Of a stretch of 64,000 nucleotides of DNA, positions 45,367-55,808 are shown one piece after another (the stretch's first letter is position 1; each line of letters begins with the position of its first letter). The translations under genes and the position numbers were made by a program. This DNA comes from Dyella_A sp049445995 (GTDB lineage Bacteria > Pseudomonadota > Gammaproteobacteria > Xanthomonadales > Rhodanobacteraceae). The notes under the pieces were generated by a model. That model had not been told where the DNA came from. It made no database searches and saw only the letters and a program-made list of their open reading frames with translations. The DNA is taken from the NCBI RefSeq assembly GCF_049445995.1, contig NZ_JBMSDZ010000003.1:62001-126000 (forward strand), given 5' to 3'.

Positions 45367-46050
45367 ATGTCCGAAACCTCTCCCCCCAGGGCTGTCGTGC
45401 TCGTCTCCGGCGGCATGGATTCCGCCGTCACCATCGCGATCGCGCGCGAGCAGGGCTTCCGGGTGCACGCGCTGAGCGTCGCCTACGGCCAGCGCCACGG
45501 CTCCGAGCTGGAGGCGTCGGCACACGTGGCGCGCATGCTCGGTGCGGTGGAGCACAAGATCGTGCAGGTGGACCTGCGCAGCATCGGCGGCTCGGCGCTC
45601 ACCGCCGACATCGACGTGCCGCTGGACACCGAGAGCGCCGGCATTCCGGTCACCTATGTGCCCGCCCGCAACACCATCATGTTGTCGATCGCGCTCGGCT
45701 GGGCCGAGGTGCTCGGCAGCCGCGACATCTGGTGCGGCGTCAACGCGGTGGATTACTCCGGCTACCCCGATTGCCGTCCCGCCTTCATCGACGCCTTCAA
45801 GCAGTTGGCCAACGTAGCGACCAGGGCCGGCGTGGAAGGGCAGGGGCTGCGCATCCATGCGCCGCTGATGCGCATGAGCAAGGCCGACATTGTCCGCGAG
45901 GGCGGGCGGCTGGGGGTCGATTTCTCCGCCACCGTCAGCTGCTACCAGGCCGATGCGCAGGGACGTGCCTGCGGTCATTGCGATGCCTGTCGCCTGCGCG
46001 CGCAGGGGTTCCGCGAGGCCGGCCTGCCCGACCCCACCCGCTACGCCTGA
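45367..46050 (+). CDS. queC: 7-cyano-7-deazaguanine synthase QueC
   Basis: QueC converts 7-carboxy-7-deazaguanine to preQ0 with ATP and ammonia. The 227-residue product has the PP-loop SGGMDS at residues 14-19 and the C-terminal zinc site (SCYQAD with CGHCDAC). It follows queE, and a third queuosine gene, the transporter yhhQ, lies 4.3 kb downstream. Confidence 0.96.
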   Translation: MSETSPPRAVVLVSGGMDSAVTIAIAREQGFRVHALSVAYGQRHGSELEASAHVARMLGAVEHKIVQVDLRSIGGSALTADIDVPLDTESAGIPVTYVPARNTIMLSIALGWAEVLGSRDIWCGVNAVDYSGYPDCRPAFIDAFKQLANVATRAGVEGQGLRIHAPLMRMSKADIVREGGRLGVDFSATVSCYQADAQGRACGHCDACRLRAQGFREAGLPDPTRYA

Positions 46051-46060
46051 GCGTTCTTGC

Positions 46061-46089
46061 TTGTGCCGGTGGCGCAAGCTCCCTAAAAT
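46061..46089 (+). promoter_or_regulatory. Promoter of tRNA-Lys
   Basis: TTGTGC (46061-46066) and TAAAAT (46084-46089) are separated by 17 bp and lie about 37 bp before the mature tRNA. The -10 matches five of six consensus bases. A small GTTTGCAAAC palindrome lies in the predicted leader. Confidence 0.65.
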
Positions 46090-46125
46090 TGCCGGCTTGC
46101 GTTTGCAAACGCAGCCGCGTCACGC

Positions 46126-46201
46126 GGGCCGTTAGCTCAGTTGGTAGAGCAGTAGACTTTTAATCTATTGGTCCCGAGTTCGAGTCTCGGACGGCCCACC
46201 A
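46126..46201 (+). tRNA. tRNA-Lys (anticodon UUU)
   Basis: The 76-base cloverleaf has a seven-pair acceptor stem (GGGCCGT with ACGGCCC), D loop AGCTCAGTTGGTAGAGC, anticodon loop CTTTTAA with TTT at 46159-46161, T arm with GTTCGAGTC, and an encoded CCA at 46199-46201. A terminator follows directly. In enteric bacteria a tRNA cluster with Lys genes also follows tol-pal-cpoB. Confidence 0.97.
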
Positions 46202-46209
46202 TCGACGAA

Positions 46210-46242
46210 CTGCCGGGTTGTTTCCCCCGGCGGTTTTTTTTT
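46210..46242 (+). terminator. Intrinsic terminator of tRNA-Lys
   Basis: GCCGGG and CCCGGC form a stem that can be extended by two pairs, and nine T residues follow (46234-46242). It begins nine bases after the tRNA 3' end. Confidence 0.92.
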
Positions 46243-46294
46243 CGCCCGCGCGTGGCGAGCGGCCCGCGGCTCGTGAGCGGGTGCGGCCTGCGGC

Positions 46295-46798
46295 TCAGCG
46301 TCTGCGATGCGGCTGCATCGCAATGCGCGCCAGGTAGACCACGATCACCACGTTGCCGACCAGGATGCCGAGCTTGAGCCAGCTGGCGTGCTCGATCAGC
46401 TCGTAGGCTTCCAGCGGAATCAGCGAGCCGGTGGCGATGACGGTGAACCATTCGGCCCAGTGCCTGCGCAGCCACAGGCCGACTCCTTCGGTGATGAACA
46501 GCGCCATGTAGGCGATGGCGATCAGGCCGATCACCACGAAGCGCTGCGGCCCCAGCCCGGCCAGCGCATCGACCACATGCCGGCGCAGGGCGCCGGTGCC
46601 ACTGAGCGAGAGGTGTTCCAGCCAGTCGATCAGCCGATCGACGTTGCGCTGGCGCTCGAGATGGAAAGCGGCCGCGGCGGCAAGCAGCAATCCAAGCGCC
46701 TGCACCATCTTGTACAGCGCGATCAGGCGCAGCCCGAAGCGGTGTTGTGCTTCGGGCGTGTCGTCGTCGGCTTGTCGGTGACGCGGGTGATCGGTCAT
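46295..46798 (-). CDS. DUF2127 membrane protein
   Basis: The 167-residue protein has four hydrophobic segments (around residues 25-45, 80-105, 115-130 and 138-158) and matches the DUF2127 layout: GLRLIALYKMVQALGLLL at the start and LIPLEAYELIEHASWLKLG near the end. The start at 46798 gives a short polar N-terminal tail. The function of this family is not known. It reads toward the tRNA-Lys gene and is separated from the ybdD-like gene by about 140 bp. Confidence 0.8.
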   Translation of the reverse strand: MTDHPRHRQADDDTPEAQHRFGLRLIALYKMVQALGLLLAAAAAFHLERQRNVDRLIDWLEHLSLSGTGALRRHVVDALAGLGPQRFVVIGLIAIAYMALFITEGVGLWLRRHWAEWFTVIATGSLIPLEAYELIEHASWLKLGILVGNVVIVVYLARIAMQPHRRR

Positions 46799-46939
46799 GT
46801 CGGGGAGTGGCCGGGTAATCAAGCATTGTCGCGGACCGCGTGTGACGGTGCCATCCGCGAATGGTCGCAGCGCCCGGTACGTGCGCCAAGAAAAAGGCCA
46901 CGCCGTTGCCGGCGTGGCCCAGTGGAGAATCAAGCGCCT

Positions 46940-47167
46940 TCAGCAGCAGCGGCCGCCGGTGCCTTTGTAGCGCGCCTCCTGTCGCTCACGGAAGAACTCC
47001 TCGTAGGAGGGAATCCGGCGGTTGGGGTGAGCACGCTTCAGATGCGCCACATAGACGTCGTAGTCCGGCACACCGCAGCATAGCCGCGCCGTCTGCACCG
47101 CCCACTTCCACACCGCCCGCGCCGCGGCCGGCAACGGAGCGCGTACCTGGCGTGGGGCGTTGGTCAT
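46940..47167 (-). CDS. YbdD/YjiX-family small protein (DUF466)
   Basis: The 75-residue protein contains the family core GVPDYDVYVAHLKRAHPNR and YEEFFRERQEARYKG. Such proteins are encoded behind CstA-type transporters and are thought to assist them. Only two bases separate it from the cstA stop, so it belongs to the same transcript. It ends in a Cys pair (GGRCC). Confidence 0.88.
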   Translation of the reverse strand: MTNAPRQVRAPLPAAARAVWKWAVQTARLCCGVPDYDVYVAHLKRAHPNRRIPSYEEFFRERQEARYKGTGGRCC

Positions 47168-47169
47168 GC

Positions 47170-49248
47170 TCACGATTGCGCCACGCTGCTCAATGCCACG
47201 TAAGGCTCCTCGTGGGCAGTGGGGCGGTTGGCCTTGAGCGCCTTGCTGATGGCATTGAGCACAAACAGCGCCATGGCCACCACCAGTGCCATGAACAGCC
47301 CGGTGAGCACCATGTCCACGTAGTTGTTGGTGACGATGCGCTGCATCTCCGCGGCGGACTTGGCCGGGGCCATCAGCTTGCCGTCGGCAATGCCCTGGGC
47401 GTACTTGTTGGCCGCCGCGGTGAAGCTGATCGGGCCGACCAGCTTCTCGTAACCCGCGGTCAGCGTGCACACGATCAGCCACAGCGCCGGAATGCCTGGC
47501 GCCCACATGTAGCGCTCGCGCTTGAGCTTCACCACCACCACGGTGCACAGCATCAGGGCGATCGCGGCGAGCATCTGGTTGGCGATGCCGAACAGCGGCC
47601 ACAGCGTGTTGATGCCGCCCAGCGGGTCGACCGCGCCCTGGTAGAGGAAGTAGCCCCACAAGGCCACGCACAGGACCGTCGCCAGCAAGTTGCCGGTCCA
47701 CGATTCGGTGTGCTGCAGCGGCTTATGAATGAGGCCGGCGATCTCCTGGATCATGAAGCGGCCCACGCGGGTGCCGGCATCGACCGTGGTCAGAATGAAC
47801 AGCGCTTCGAACAGGATCGCGTAGTGGTACCAGAACGCCATCATGCTCTCGCCCGGCATGATCCCGTGCAGCAGCTGGGCCATGCCTACGGCCAGTGTGG
47901 GCGCGCCGCCGGCGCGGCTGAGGATCGAGTTCTCGCCGATATCCTTGGCCGTCTGCAGCAGCTGGTCAGGCGTTACCACGAAGCCCATCTGGCTCACCGC
48001 CTGCGCCGCGCTTTCCGCGGTGGTGCCCAGCAGGGCGGCCGGCGAGTTCATGGCGAAGTACACGCCCGGGTGCAGCGAGGCGGCGGCCACCAGCGCCATG
48101 ATCGCCACGAAGGCCTCCATCAGCATGCCGCCGTAGCCGACCATCTGCGCTTGGCCTTCATTGGCCAGCAGCTTGGGCGTGGTGCCCGAGGCAATAATCG
48201 AGTGCCAGCCCGACACCGCGCCGCAGGCAATAGTGATGAACAGGAACGGGAACAGGTTGCCGGCGAATACCGGGCCGGTGCCGTCGATGAACTTGGTCAC
48301 CGCCGGCAGCTGCAGCGTGGGCGCGGCGATGAAGATGGCGATCGCCAGCAGCGCGATGGTGCCGATCTTGAGGAAGGTGGACAGGTAATCGCGCGGCGCC
48401 AGCAGCAGCCACACCGGCAATACCGAGGCGAAGAAGCCGTAGCCGATCAGCATCCAGGCCAGATGCCTGGCGTCGAAGTCGAACATCGGACCCCAGGTCG
48501 GCGAGTCGAATATCGCCTTGCCCAGCCAGATCGACACGAGCAGCAGCACCAGGCCGATCACCGACACTTCCAGGATGCGCCCCGGGCGAAACCAGCGCAG
48601 GTAGGCGCCCATCAGCAGCGCGATCGGGATCGTGCAGGCCACCGTGAAGGTACCCCATGGGCTGTGCGTGAGCGCCTTGACTACCACCAGCGCCAGCACC
48701 GCCAGCACGATCATCATCAGCACCAGCACGCCAATCATCGCCACGATGCCGGGCAATGGGCCCAGCTCGTCACGCAGCATGTTGCCGAGCGAGCGACCAT
48801 CGCGGCGCAGCGACAGGCCCAGCACCATGAAATCCTGCACCGCGCCGGCGAACACCACGCCGAACAGGATCCACAGCGTGCCGGGCAGGTAGCCCATCTG
48901 CGCGGCGAGCACCGGTCCCACCAGCGGGCCGGCGCCGGCGATCGCGGCGAAGTGATGGCCGAACACCACCCATTTGTCGGTCGGCACGTAATCCAGGCCG
49001 TCGTTGCGCAGCACCGACGGCGTGGCGCGACTGGGATCGAGCTGGAGCACCTTGTTGTTGATGAACGTGCCGTAGAAGCGGTAGCCGATCACAAAGACCG
49101 AGATCGCCGCGGCGACCAGCCAGATCGCGTTGATCGGCTCGCCGCGCCGCAGCGCCACGACACCGAGGCAACTGGCGCCGATCACGGCAATCAGAGCCCA
49201 CAGGAATTTTCCTGCAGGCCCGGTGGTGGGTGAGGCTGTAGCTTGCAT
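47170..49248 (-). CDS. cstA: CstA-family carbon-starvation transporter
   Basis: The 692-residue inner-membrane protein has some sixteen hydrophobic segments and the CstA signatures (FGHHFAAIAGAGPLVGPVLAAQ in part, and GGISGWHS-like CGAVSGWHSIIASGTT). Characterised relatives import pyruvate or peptides under carbon limitation. The ATG at 49248 is preferred because GAGGGGG lies seven bases upstream and the N terminus fits the family; a TTG at 49278 is less likely. It is followed by the DUF466 partner. Confidence 0.93.
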   Translation of the reverse strand: MQATASPTTGPAGKFLWALIAVIGASCLGVVALRRGEPINAIWLVAAAISVFVIGYRFYGTFINNKVLQLDPSRATPSVLRNDGLDYVPTDKWVVFGHHFAAIAGAGPLVGPVLAAQMGYLPGTLWILFGVVFAGAVQDFMVLGLSLRRDGRSLGNMLRDELGPLPGIVAMIGVLVLMMIVLAVLALVVVKALTHSPWGTFTVACTIPIALLMGAYLRWFRPGRILEVSVIGLVLLLVSIWLGKAIFDSPTWGPMFDFDARHLAWMLIGYGFFASVLPVWLLLAPRDYLSTFLKIGTIALLAIAIFIAAPTLQLPAVTKFIDGTGPVFAGNLFPFLFITIACGAVSGWHSIIASGTTPKLLANEGQAQMVGYGGMLMEAFVAIMALVAAASLHPGVYFAMNSPAALLGTTAESAAQAVSQMGFVVTPDQLLQTAKDIGENSILSRAGGAPTLAVGMAQLLHGIMPGESMMAFWYHYAILFEALFILTTVDAGTRVGRFMIQEIAGLIHKPLQHTESWTGNLLATVLCVALWGYFLYQGAVDPLGGINTLWPLFGIANQMLAAIALMLCTVVVVKLKRERYMWAPGIPALWLIVCTLTAGYEKLVGPISFTAAANKYAQGIADGKLMAPAKSAAEMQRIVTNNYVDMVLTGLFMALVVAMALFVLNAISKALKANRPTAHEEPYVALSSVAQS

Positions 49249-49450
49249 GGACGGACCCCCTCTGGCGAAGATGCCCAAGGGTCACCCTCGCGACCGGAGC
49301 GGTCAATGGCCGCAGGGGCTTTGTCCCATTAGCCATTGGTCGAATGGCTGTTGCGGAAGATGGTGTTCGGCGGCCGAACGGCTGGGTCGCCCGGCCCCCT
49401 TGCATTCATCGGGGTGACCCGCAGTCCAATCGTATTCCCCCTCTCCGAGA

Positions 49451-49993
49451 ATGAGCATGATCCACGAGATCCTGAAGATGGGCGATCCGCGCCTGCTGCG
49501 CGTGGCGCCTCCCGTGCCCGACACGATGATCGGCAGCACCGAGCTGGACACGCTGATCGCCGACATGTTCGAGACCATGCGCGACGCCGGCGGCGTCGGC
49601 CTGGCCGCGCCACAGATCGGCGTGGACCTGCAGCTGGTGATCTTCGGCTTCGAACACTCCGAGCGCTATCCGGAGGCGCCGGAGGTACCGCGCACCATCC
49701 TGCTCAACCCGGTGATCACCCCCCTCTCCCAGGATATGGAAGAAGGCTGGGAAGGTTGCCTTTCGGTACCCGGCCTGCGCGGCGCGGTCAGTCGCTACAG
49801 CCTGATCCGCTACCGGGGCGTGGACCCGCAGGGCGCGCCGATCGACCGCCGCGCCGAGGGCTTCCACGCCCGCGTGGTGCAGCACGAGTGCGATCACCTG
49901 ATCGGTCGGCTGTACCCCTCGCGCATCACCGACTTCAGCCGCTTCGGCTTCACCGACGTGCTGTTTCCCGGACAAGACCTTGGAGACGACTGA
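49451..49993 (+). CDS. def: Peptide deformylase
   Basis: Def removes the N-formyl group from new proteins. The 180-residue product has all three metal-site motifs: GVGLAAPQIG at 48-57, EGCLSVPG with Cys 103, and HECDH with His 145, Glu 146 and His 149. It is not beside fmt, so it may be a second deformylase of the genome; that cannot be judged from this window. The DUF427 gene begins one base after its stop. Confidence 0.95.
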   Translation: MSMIHEILKMGDPRLLRVAPPVPDTMIGSTELDTLIADMFETMRDAGGVGLAAPQIGVDLQLVIFGFEHSERYPEAPEVPRTILLNPVITPLSQDMEEGWEGCLSVPGLRGAVSRYSLIRYRGVDPQGAPIDRRAEGFHARVVQHECDHLIGRLYPSRITDFSRFGFTDVLFPGQDLGDD

Positions 49994-49994
49994 C

Positions 49995-50276
49995 ATGCGT
50001 GCGATCTGGAACGACACCGTGCTCGCCGAAAGCGACGACACCGTGGTGGTCGAGGGCAACCACTACTTCCCTGCCGAGGCGTTGCGACGCGAGCACTTTC
50101 GCGACAGCGACGCCCATACCGTGTGTCCGTGGAAGGGCACCGCGAGCTACTACGACGTGGTGGTGGGCGAGAAGGTGAATCCCGGCGCAGCGTGGTTCTA
50201 CCCTGCGCCGAAGGACGCCGCCAAGCAGATCGCCGGCCGTGTCGCGTTCTGGAAGGGCGTGCGGGTTATCCCCTGA
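49995..50276 (+). CDS. DUF427 protein
   Basis: The 93-residue protein shows the DUF427 pattern: VEGNHYFP near the start, CPWKGTASYY near residue 45 and the C-terminal AFWKGVRVIP. These are small beta-rich proteins of unknown function. The ATG at 49995 is one base after the def stop with GGAG nine bases upstream inside def, so the two genes are co-transcribed. Confidence 0.88.
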   Translation: MRAIWNDTVLAESDDTVVVEGNHYFPAEALRREHFRDSDAHTVCPWKGTASYYDVVVGEKVNPGAAWFYPAPKDAAKQIAGRVAFWKGVRVIP

Positions 50277-50361
50277 GGCCGCCGTGGCGAGTGCCCGCGG
50301 GGCGTCCCCGCGGAGGCGATGCCCGGGTATGCTGCGCCGTCGCCAAGCTCAAGGGGATCCG

Positions 50362-51117
50362 ATGGCCGCCTCCGCACCGCCCACCGTGCCGCTGCGCGGG
50401 TTTCGTTACTACGACCTGCTGGTCGGCGGCATGGTCGCCGTGCTGCTGTGCTCCAACCTGATCGGCCCGGCCAAGGTCTGCACGCTCGATCTGCCGCTGC
50501 TGGGCGCACTCACCTTCGGCGCGGGCAACCTGTTCTTCCCGATCAGCTACATCTTCGGCGACGTGCTGACCGAGGTGTACGGCTACGCGCGGGCGCGCCG
50601 CGCGATCTGGGCGGGCTTCGGCGCGATGCTGTTCGCCACCTTCATGACCCAGGTGATCCTGCGCATGCCGGCGAGCCCGTCCGAGCCGTTCAACGCGCAG
50701 TTGCAGCCGGCGCTGGAGGTGGTGTTCGGCGGCACCTGGCGGATCGCGCTGGCCTCGCTGGTGGCCTACTGGATCGGCGACTTCGCCAACTCCTTCGTGA
50801 TGGCCAGGATGAAGCTGCTCACCCGCGGCCGCTGGCTGTGGACGCGCACCGTCGGCTCCACGGTCGTCGGGCAGGGCGTGGACAGCCTCACCTTCTACCC
50901 GATCGCCTTCATCGGCATCTGGGAAGGCCAGACCATCCTCAAGGTGATCGCCTTCAACTGGCTGATGAAGGTGACGGTGGAGGTGGTGTTTACGCCGCTG
51001 ACCTACGCCGTGGTGGGCTTCCTCAAGCGCCATGAAGGCGTGGACACCTTCGACGAGGGCACGCACTTCAACCCCTTCAGCCTGAAGGACGAAGGCGAAT
51101 TGCGGCCCGTCCAATGA
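50362..51117 (+). CDS. yhhQ: Queuosine precursor transporter YhhQ
   Basis: A 251-residue inner-membrane protein of the VUT/ECF-like family that imports preQ0/preQ1. About six membrane segments are visible, with conserved LLCSNLIGPAK, SYIFGDVLTEVYGY and the Asp-rich GDFANSFVMARMK. AAGGGG before the ATG at 50362 supports the start. With queE and queC it makes three queuosine genes within 6.6 kb, so the cell can both make and salvage precursor. Its stop overlaps the ATG of the broken acyltransferase. Confidence 0.9.
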   Translation: MAASAPPTVPLRGFRYYDLLVGGMVAVLLCSNLIGPAKVCTLDLPLLGALTFGAGNLFFPISYIFGDVLTEVYGYARARRAIWAGFGAMLFATFMTQVILRMPASPSEPFNAQLQPALEVVFGGTWRIALASLVAYWIGDFANSFVMARMKLLTRGRWLWTRTVGSTVVGQGVDSLTFYPIAFIGIWEGQTILKVIAFNWLMKVTVEVVFTPLTYAVVGFLKRHEGVDTFDEGTHFNPFSLKDEGELRPVQ

Positions 51118-51981
51118 ATTCGGCTGCCCCGCGCTCCATGCGCCATCCCGGCATCGACCGGCTGCGTGGCCTGGCCATCGTGCTGGTGGTGCTGCACCAC
51201 ATCGGCCTGCGCATGCCACTGCGTGACACCGTGCTGGGCGAGTGGTTGCCGCGGCGGTTGTTGAATGCGTTGAACTACAACGGCTACGAGGCCGTATTCG
51301 TGTTCTTCGTTATCAGCGGCTTCCTCATTGCAGGCAACGCGCTGGATCGCTGGGGCGACCTGTCGCGCATCGATCTGGGGACGTTCTACCGGCGCCGCGC
51401 CGCGCGCATCCTGCCGTGCCTGCTGGCGCTGGTGGGTGTGCTGGCCCTGCTGCATGCGCTGGCGGTGCCGGACTACGTGATCGATCGCCACTGGCGTGCT
51501 CGGTGCGCTGTGGTTGCGCGCGTGGCCGCCGTCGGCGCGTGACGCGCGGGTACTGCGCGGTTTCGGCGCAGCGGCCATGCTTGCCATGATGCTGTTCACG
51601 GCGCCGTGGCTGTGGCGCGCCCTGCACGATGGGGTGATGCTGATGCTCACGCTCGCCACGCTTTGCCTGCTGGTGGGCATGGCGGCGCCGTCGTCCACCT
51701 CGCGGCACGTCCGCGGCTTCGGCTGGCTCGAAAGCTGGGGGCGCCTGAGCTACGAGATCTACCTCACCCACATGTTCGTGGTGTTCGGCGCGGTGCGCCT
51801 GTGGTGCGCACACGGTGGCGACCCGCAGGCGGGGCTCTGGTGGTATCTGCCGACGCTGGTCGTGTCATGGGCGTTGGGCTGGCTTCTCGCGCGCGGCTTT
51901 TCGCAGCCGTGCGAGCGCTGGCTGCGGGGCGCAAGGCCGGGGGTGCATCTGTCCGGCGCCCTATCGCAGACGCCGCCTTGA
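51114..51981 (+). pseudogene. Acyltransferase family 3 gene, disrupted by deletion and frameshift
   Basis: The first part (51114 to about 51490) encodes a normal N terminus of an OafA/acyltransferase-3 protein: RHPGIDRLRGLAIVLVVLHH, then FVFFVISGFLIAG and FYRRRAARILPCLLAL. The C-terminal part (about 51496-51981) is in another frame and encodes the final membrane segments (SYEIYLTHMFVVFGAVRL). Together they give about 285 residues where 350-400 are usual, and the central segments are missing. The likeliest history is an internal deletion near 51490 that also shifted the frame. Its ATG overlaps the yhhQ stop, so it was once in that operon. A sequencing error alone would not explain the missing middle. 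Confidence 0.8.
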
Positions 51982-52245
51982 CCCGCCGGCACGAGTCGGT
52001 GCGCCATCGCTGGCGTGGGTCAGACGGCTCGATGCACCGGAAATTCTTGCGAAAGCCACTGCATTGCGCGGCGATTAAAGGAACCTGCCATCCGGCCGAT
52101 AGGCCAGGCATGGCAATCCGTCCAAATCGTTGTCCCGTCCCGCTGCGCCTGCCCGGCGGGGTCGGCGTGGTGGAATATCCGGCGTATCATCCTGCTGATG
52201 CCCGACGCCCCCCGACCACATCAAGTTTACGGGAGATGCAGGATC

Positions 52246-52632
52246 GTGGCGGGCATGAGTCATTTCGATAAACCACGCGGCAGACCGTCCGGCAACAACG
52301 TGGATTGGACCGATCCCAAGCTGCAGTCGCTGCTGAGCAAGACCGAGGGCTGGAGCCTGGACAATCGCGGCGTGTTCTCGCCCGTTCCGTGCGAGCTGCA
52401 CGTGGGCTGGGGTGCCGGCACCGGCAAGCCGGCGATGCTGGTGTTCGAGCGCGATGGCGTGATGGTGGTGGAAGCGGGTTTCCTCATTCCCCTGGGTGAG
52501 CAGGTGCGCATCGATCGCATGCGGGCCGGCACGCTGCGCTCCACCTGGGGCACCGTGGCGGAAGGGCGCGAGGGCAACCGCGCGGAGGATCGCGTCAACG
52601 GCATCCGCGTGTACTGGATCCACGTGCGCTGA
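52246..52632 (+). CDS. Conserved hypothetical protein
   Basis: I do not recognise the family. The 128-residue product is soluble, without signal peptide or membrane segment, and has a well-behaved mixed composition with regular beta-strand-like stretches (CELHVGWGAG, AMLVFERDGVMVVEAGFLIP, IRVYWIHVR). GGGAGA nine bases upstream supports the GTG at 52246; the ATG at 52255 is the alternative. It is convergent with pyrF and follows the broken acyltransferase after 264 bp. Codon use is like that of its neighbours, so it is probably a real gene. Confidence 0.7.
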   Translation: MAGMSHFDKPRGRPSGNNVDWTDPKLQSLLSKTEGWSLDNRGVFSPVPCELHVGWGAGTGKPAMLVFERDGVMVVEAGFLIPLGEQVRIDRMRAGTLRSTWGTVAEGREGNRAEDRVNGIRVYWIHVR

Positions 52633-52859
52633 ACCGGCGGGCGTGCGCTCCGTCGCAGTGGGCCGGACGCATTTCCTCCACCGGCTTCCTGCGGCGCATG
52701 CTTCATGTCCGCCTCGCCCGCGCGCTGTTCCACCCATCGAGAAAGTGGCCATGTATTGCGCGGTGGCGTCGAAGAATGGGTGCATTTGCGGATCGACGCA
52801 ACAGTCGCGATCCAGTACCGCTGTGAGATTTGCTTGAGCTGCCGAGCGATACGACCGGA

Positions 52860-53675
52860 TCAGCGGCGCAGCTGGTTGATCGTGTCGTGCAGTTCCAATG
52901 CCGCGGTGCGGGCGGTGGTGGCGAAATCCTCGCCGCTGCCGGCATAGAGGATGCCGCGCGAGGAGTTGATCATCAGGCCGGTGCGATCGGCGGTGAGGCC
53001 GTGGCGGAGCACAGCGGCCACGTCGCCGCCCTGGGCGCCGATGCCGGGCACCAGCAGCGGCATGTCACCGACGCGGGCGCGGACCTGGCCCAGTTCCTCC
53101 GGCCACGTGGCGCCGCAGACCAGGGCGCAGTTGCCGTTGCCGTTCCAGTCGCGCGCGACCGTCTCGGCCACGCGCAGGTAGAGCGGCGCACCGCCGCAGT
53201 CCAGCGCCTGGAAATCCGCGCCGCCCGGGTTGGAGGTGCGACAGAGCAGGATCACGCCCTTGTCGGCGCGCTCCAGGAACGGCGCGATCGAGTCGCGGCC
53301 CATGTACGGGTTGAGCGTCACCGCGTCGGCGCCGAAGCGGCCGAACGCCTCGCTGACGTAGTGCTGCGCGGTGGAGCCGATGTCGCCGCGCTTGGCGTCG
53401 AGGATCACCGGCACGCCCGGGTGCTTGTCGTGGATGTAGGCGATCAGCCGCTCCAGCGTGTCTTCGGCGCGCAGCGCGGCGAAGTGGGCGATCTGCGGTT
53501 TGAACGCGCAGGCAAGGTCGGCGGTGGCGTCGACGATCGCGGCGCAGAACTCGAACACCGCGTCGGGCCGCCCCTGCAGATGCGCCGGCAGCTTGCCCAG
53601 CTCGGGATCGAGGCCGACGCAGACCAGCGAGTCGTTGCGTGCCCACGCTTGTTGCAGGGATTGCATGAAATGCAT
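52860..53675 (-). CDS. pyrF: Orotidine 5'-phosphate decarboxylase
   Basis: PyrF makes UMP, the last step of pyrimidine synthesis. The 271-residue product is of the longer PyrF subgroup (LVPGIGAQGGD near the C terminus) with the catalytic Lys/Asp set in VILDAKRGDIGSTAQ. GGGAG six bases before the ATG at 53675 decides the start; an ATG three codons later is less well placed. A cluster of hairpin repeats lies upstream. Confidence 0.95.
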   Translation of the reverse strand: MHFMQSLQQAWARNDSLVCVGLDPELGKLPAHLQGRPDAVFEFCAAIVDATADLACAFKPQIAHFAALRAEDTLERLIAYIHDKHPGVPVILDAKRGDIGSTAQHYVSEAFGRFGADAVTLNPYMGRDSIAPFLERADKGVILLCRTSNPGGADFQALDCGGAPLYLRVAETVARDWNGNGNCALVCGATWPEELGQVRARVGDMPLLVPGIGAQGGDVAAVLRHGLTADRTGLMINSSRGILYAGSGEDFATTARTAALELHDTINQLRR

Positions 53676-53731
53676 TGGAGTCTCCCGTTGTTCGATCGCG
53701 TGGCGACCATGGCTGCGGCGGTGCCGCTCTA

Positions 53732-53942
53732 GCTCCCTCTCCCCCAACGGCTGTTTGTTGGGGGAGAGGGCTGGGGAGAGGGGCGGCCCTTGCGGCTCTG
53801 GAAAGCAGGAGCAAAAAGCCTCCCCCTCACCCAACCCTCTCCCCCGAGCGAGCTCGGGGGAGAGGGCTTCGAGCAGCGCCGCGTCCTTGCTCCCTCTCCC
53901 CCAACGGCTGTTTGTTGGGGGAGAGGGTTGGGGTGAGGGGGC
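53732..53942. repeat. Cluster of three CCCTCTCCCC hairpins, family C copy 1
   Basis: Most of the 362-bp gap between ettA and pyrF is taken by three strong hairpins: 53735-53770 (14 pairs, CCCTCTCCCCCAAC), 53835-53866 (15 pairs) and 53892-53927 (same 14-bp arms as the first). The first and third units are near copies, including the loop GGCTGTTT. Related units lie inside ribD (58838-59055) and before the ribB-type gene (60966-61080). I see no gene in this gap. Confidence 0.88.
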
Positions 53943-54026
53943 GGTTTTGCCTTTGATCCTTTAACTCTTCATCCAGCCCTTTCCCCGAACCGGCTTGGTC
54001 GAAAGGGGCTTTGGATCAAAGTCCCG

Positions 54027-54037
54027 TTCTCAGCCTC

Positions 54038-54040
<3 letters not shown>
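54027..54040 (-). repeat. Stop-codon motif TGAGAGGCTGAGAA at the ettA end
   Basis: The first TGA of this 14-mer is the ettA stop. The identical 14-mer holds the pilR stop at 1117-1130. Close variants cover the stops of glyA (57265), kup (37865), lacI (14356) and pilS (14531). The second TGA lies in another frame, so the motif gives stops in two frames. Confidence 0.7.
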
Positions 54041-55705
<1,665 letters not shown>

Positions 55706-55808
55706 GGAGTCTCCGAAGGCGTGTGTCGCGCCGCCCAGGTGAGGCGGGCAGCGAATGATGAATCGCTAAACCGCACATTGTAGGGCACCTTGAATGCCCC
55801 GATTCGCC

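Noticed and set aside
46202..46294. Integration site at the tRNA-Lys 3' end
   Set aside because: No integrase, no duplicated tRNA 3' end and no foreign-looking genes follow; a normal terminator comes directly after the tRNA.
52633..52859. Small open frames in the gap between the hypothetical gene and pyrF
   Set aside because: The plus-strand frame around 52705-52947 runs into pyrF antisense and has no ribosome site or familiar motif.
53732..53942. Tandem hairpins considered as a CRISPR array
   Set aside because: Units are palindromic, irregular in spacing and number only three; no spacers of constant length and no cas genes. No CRISPR array was found in the window.
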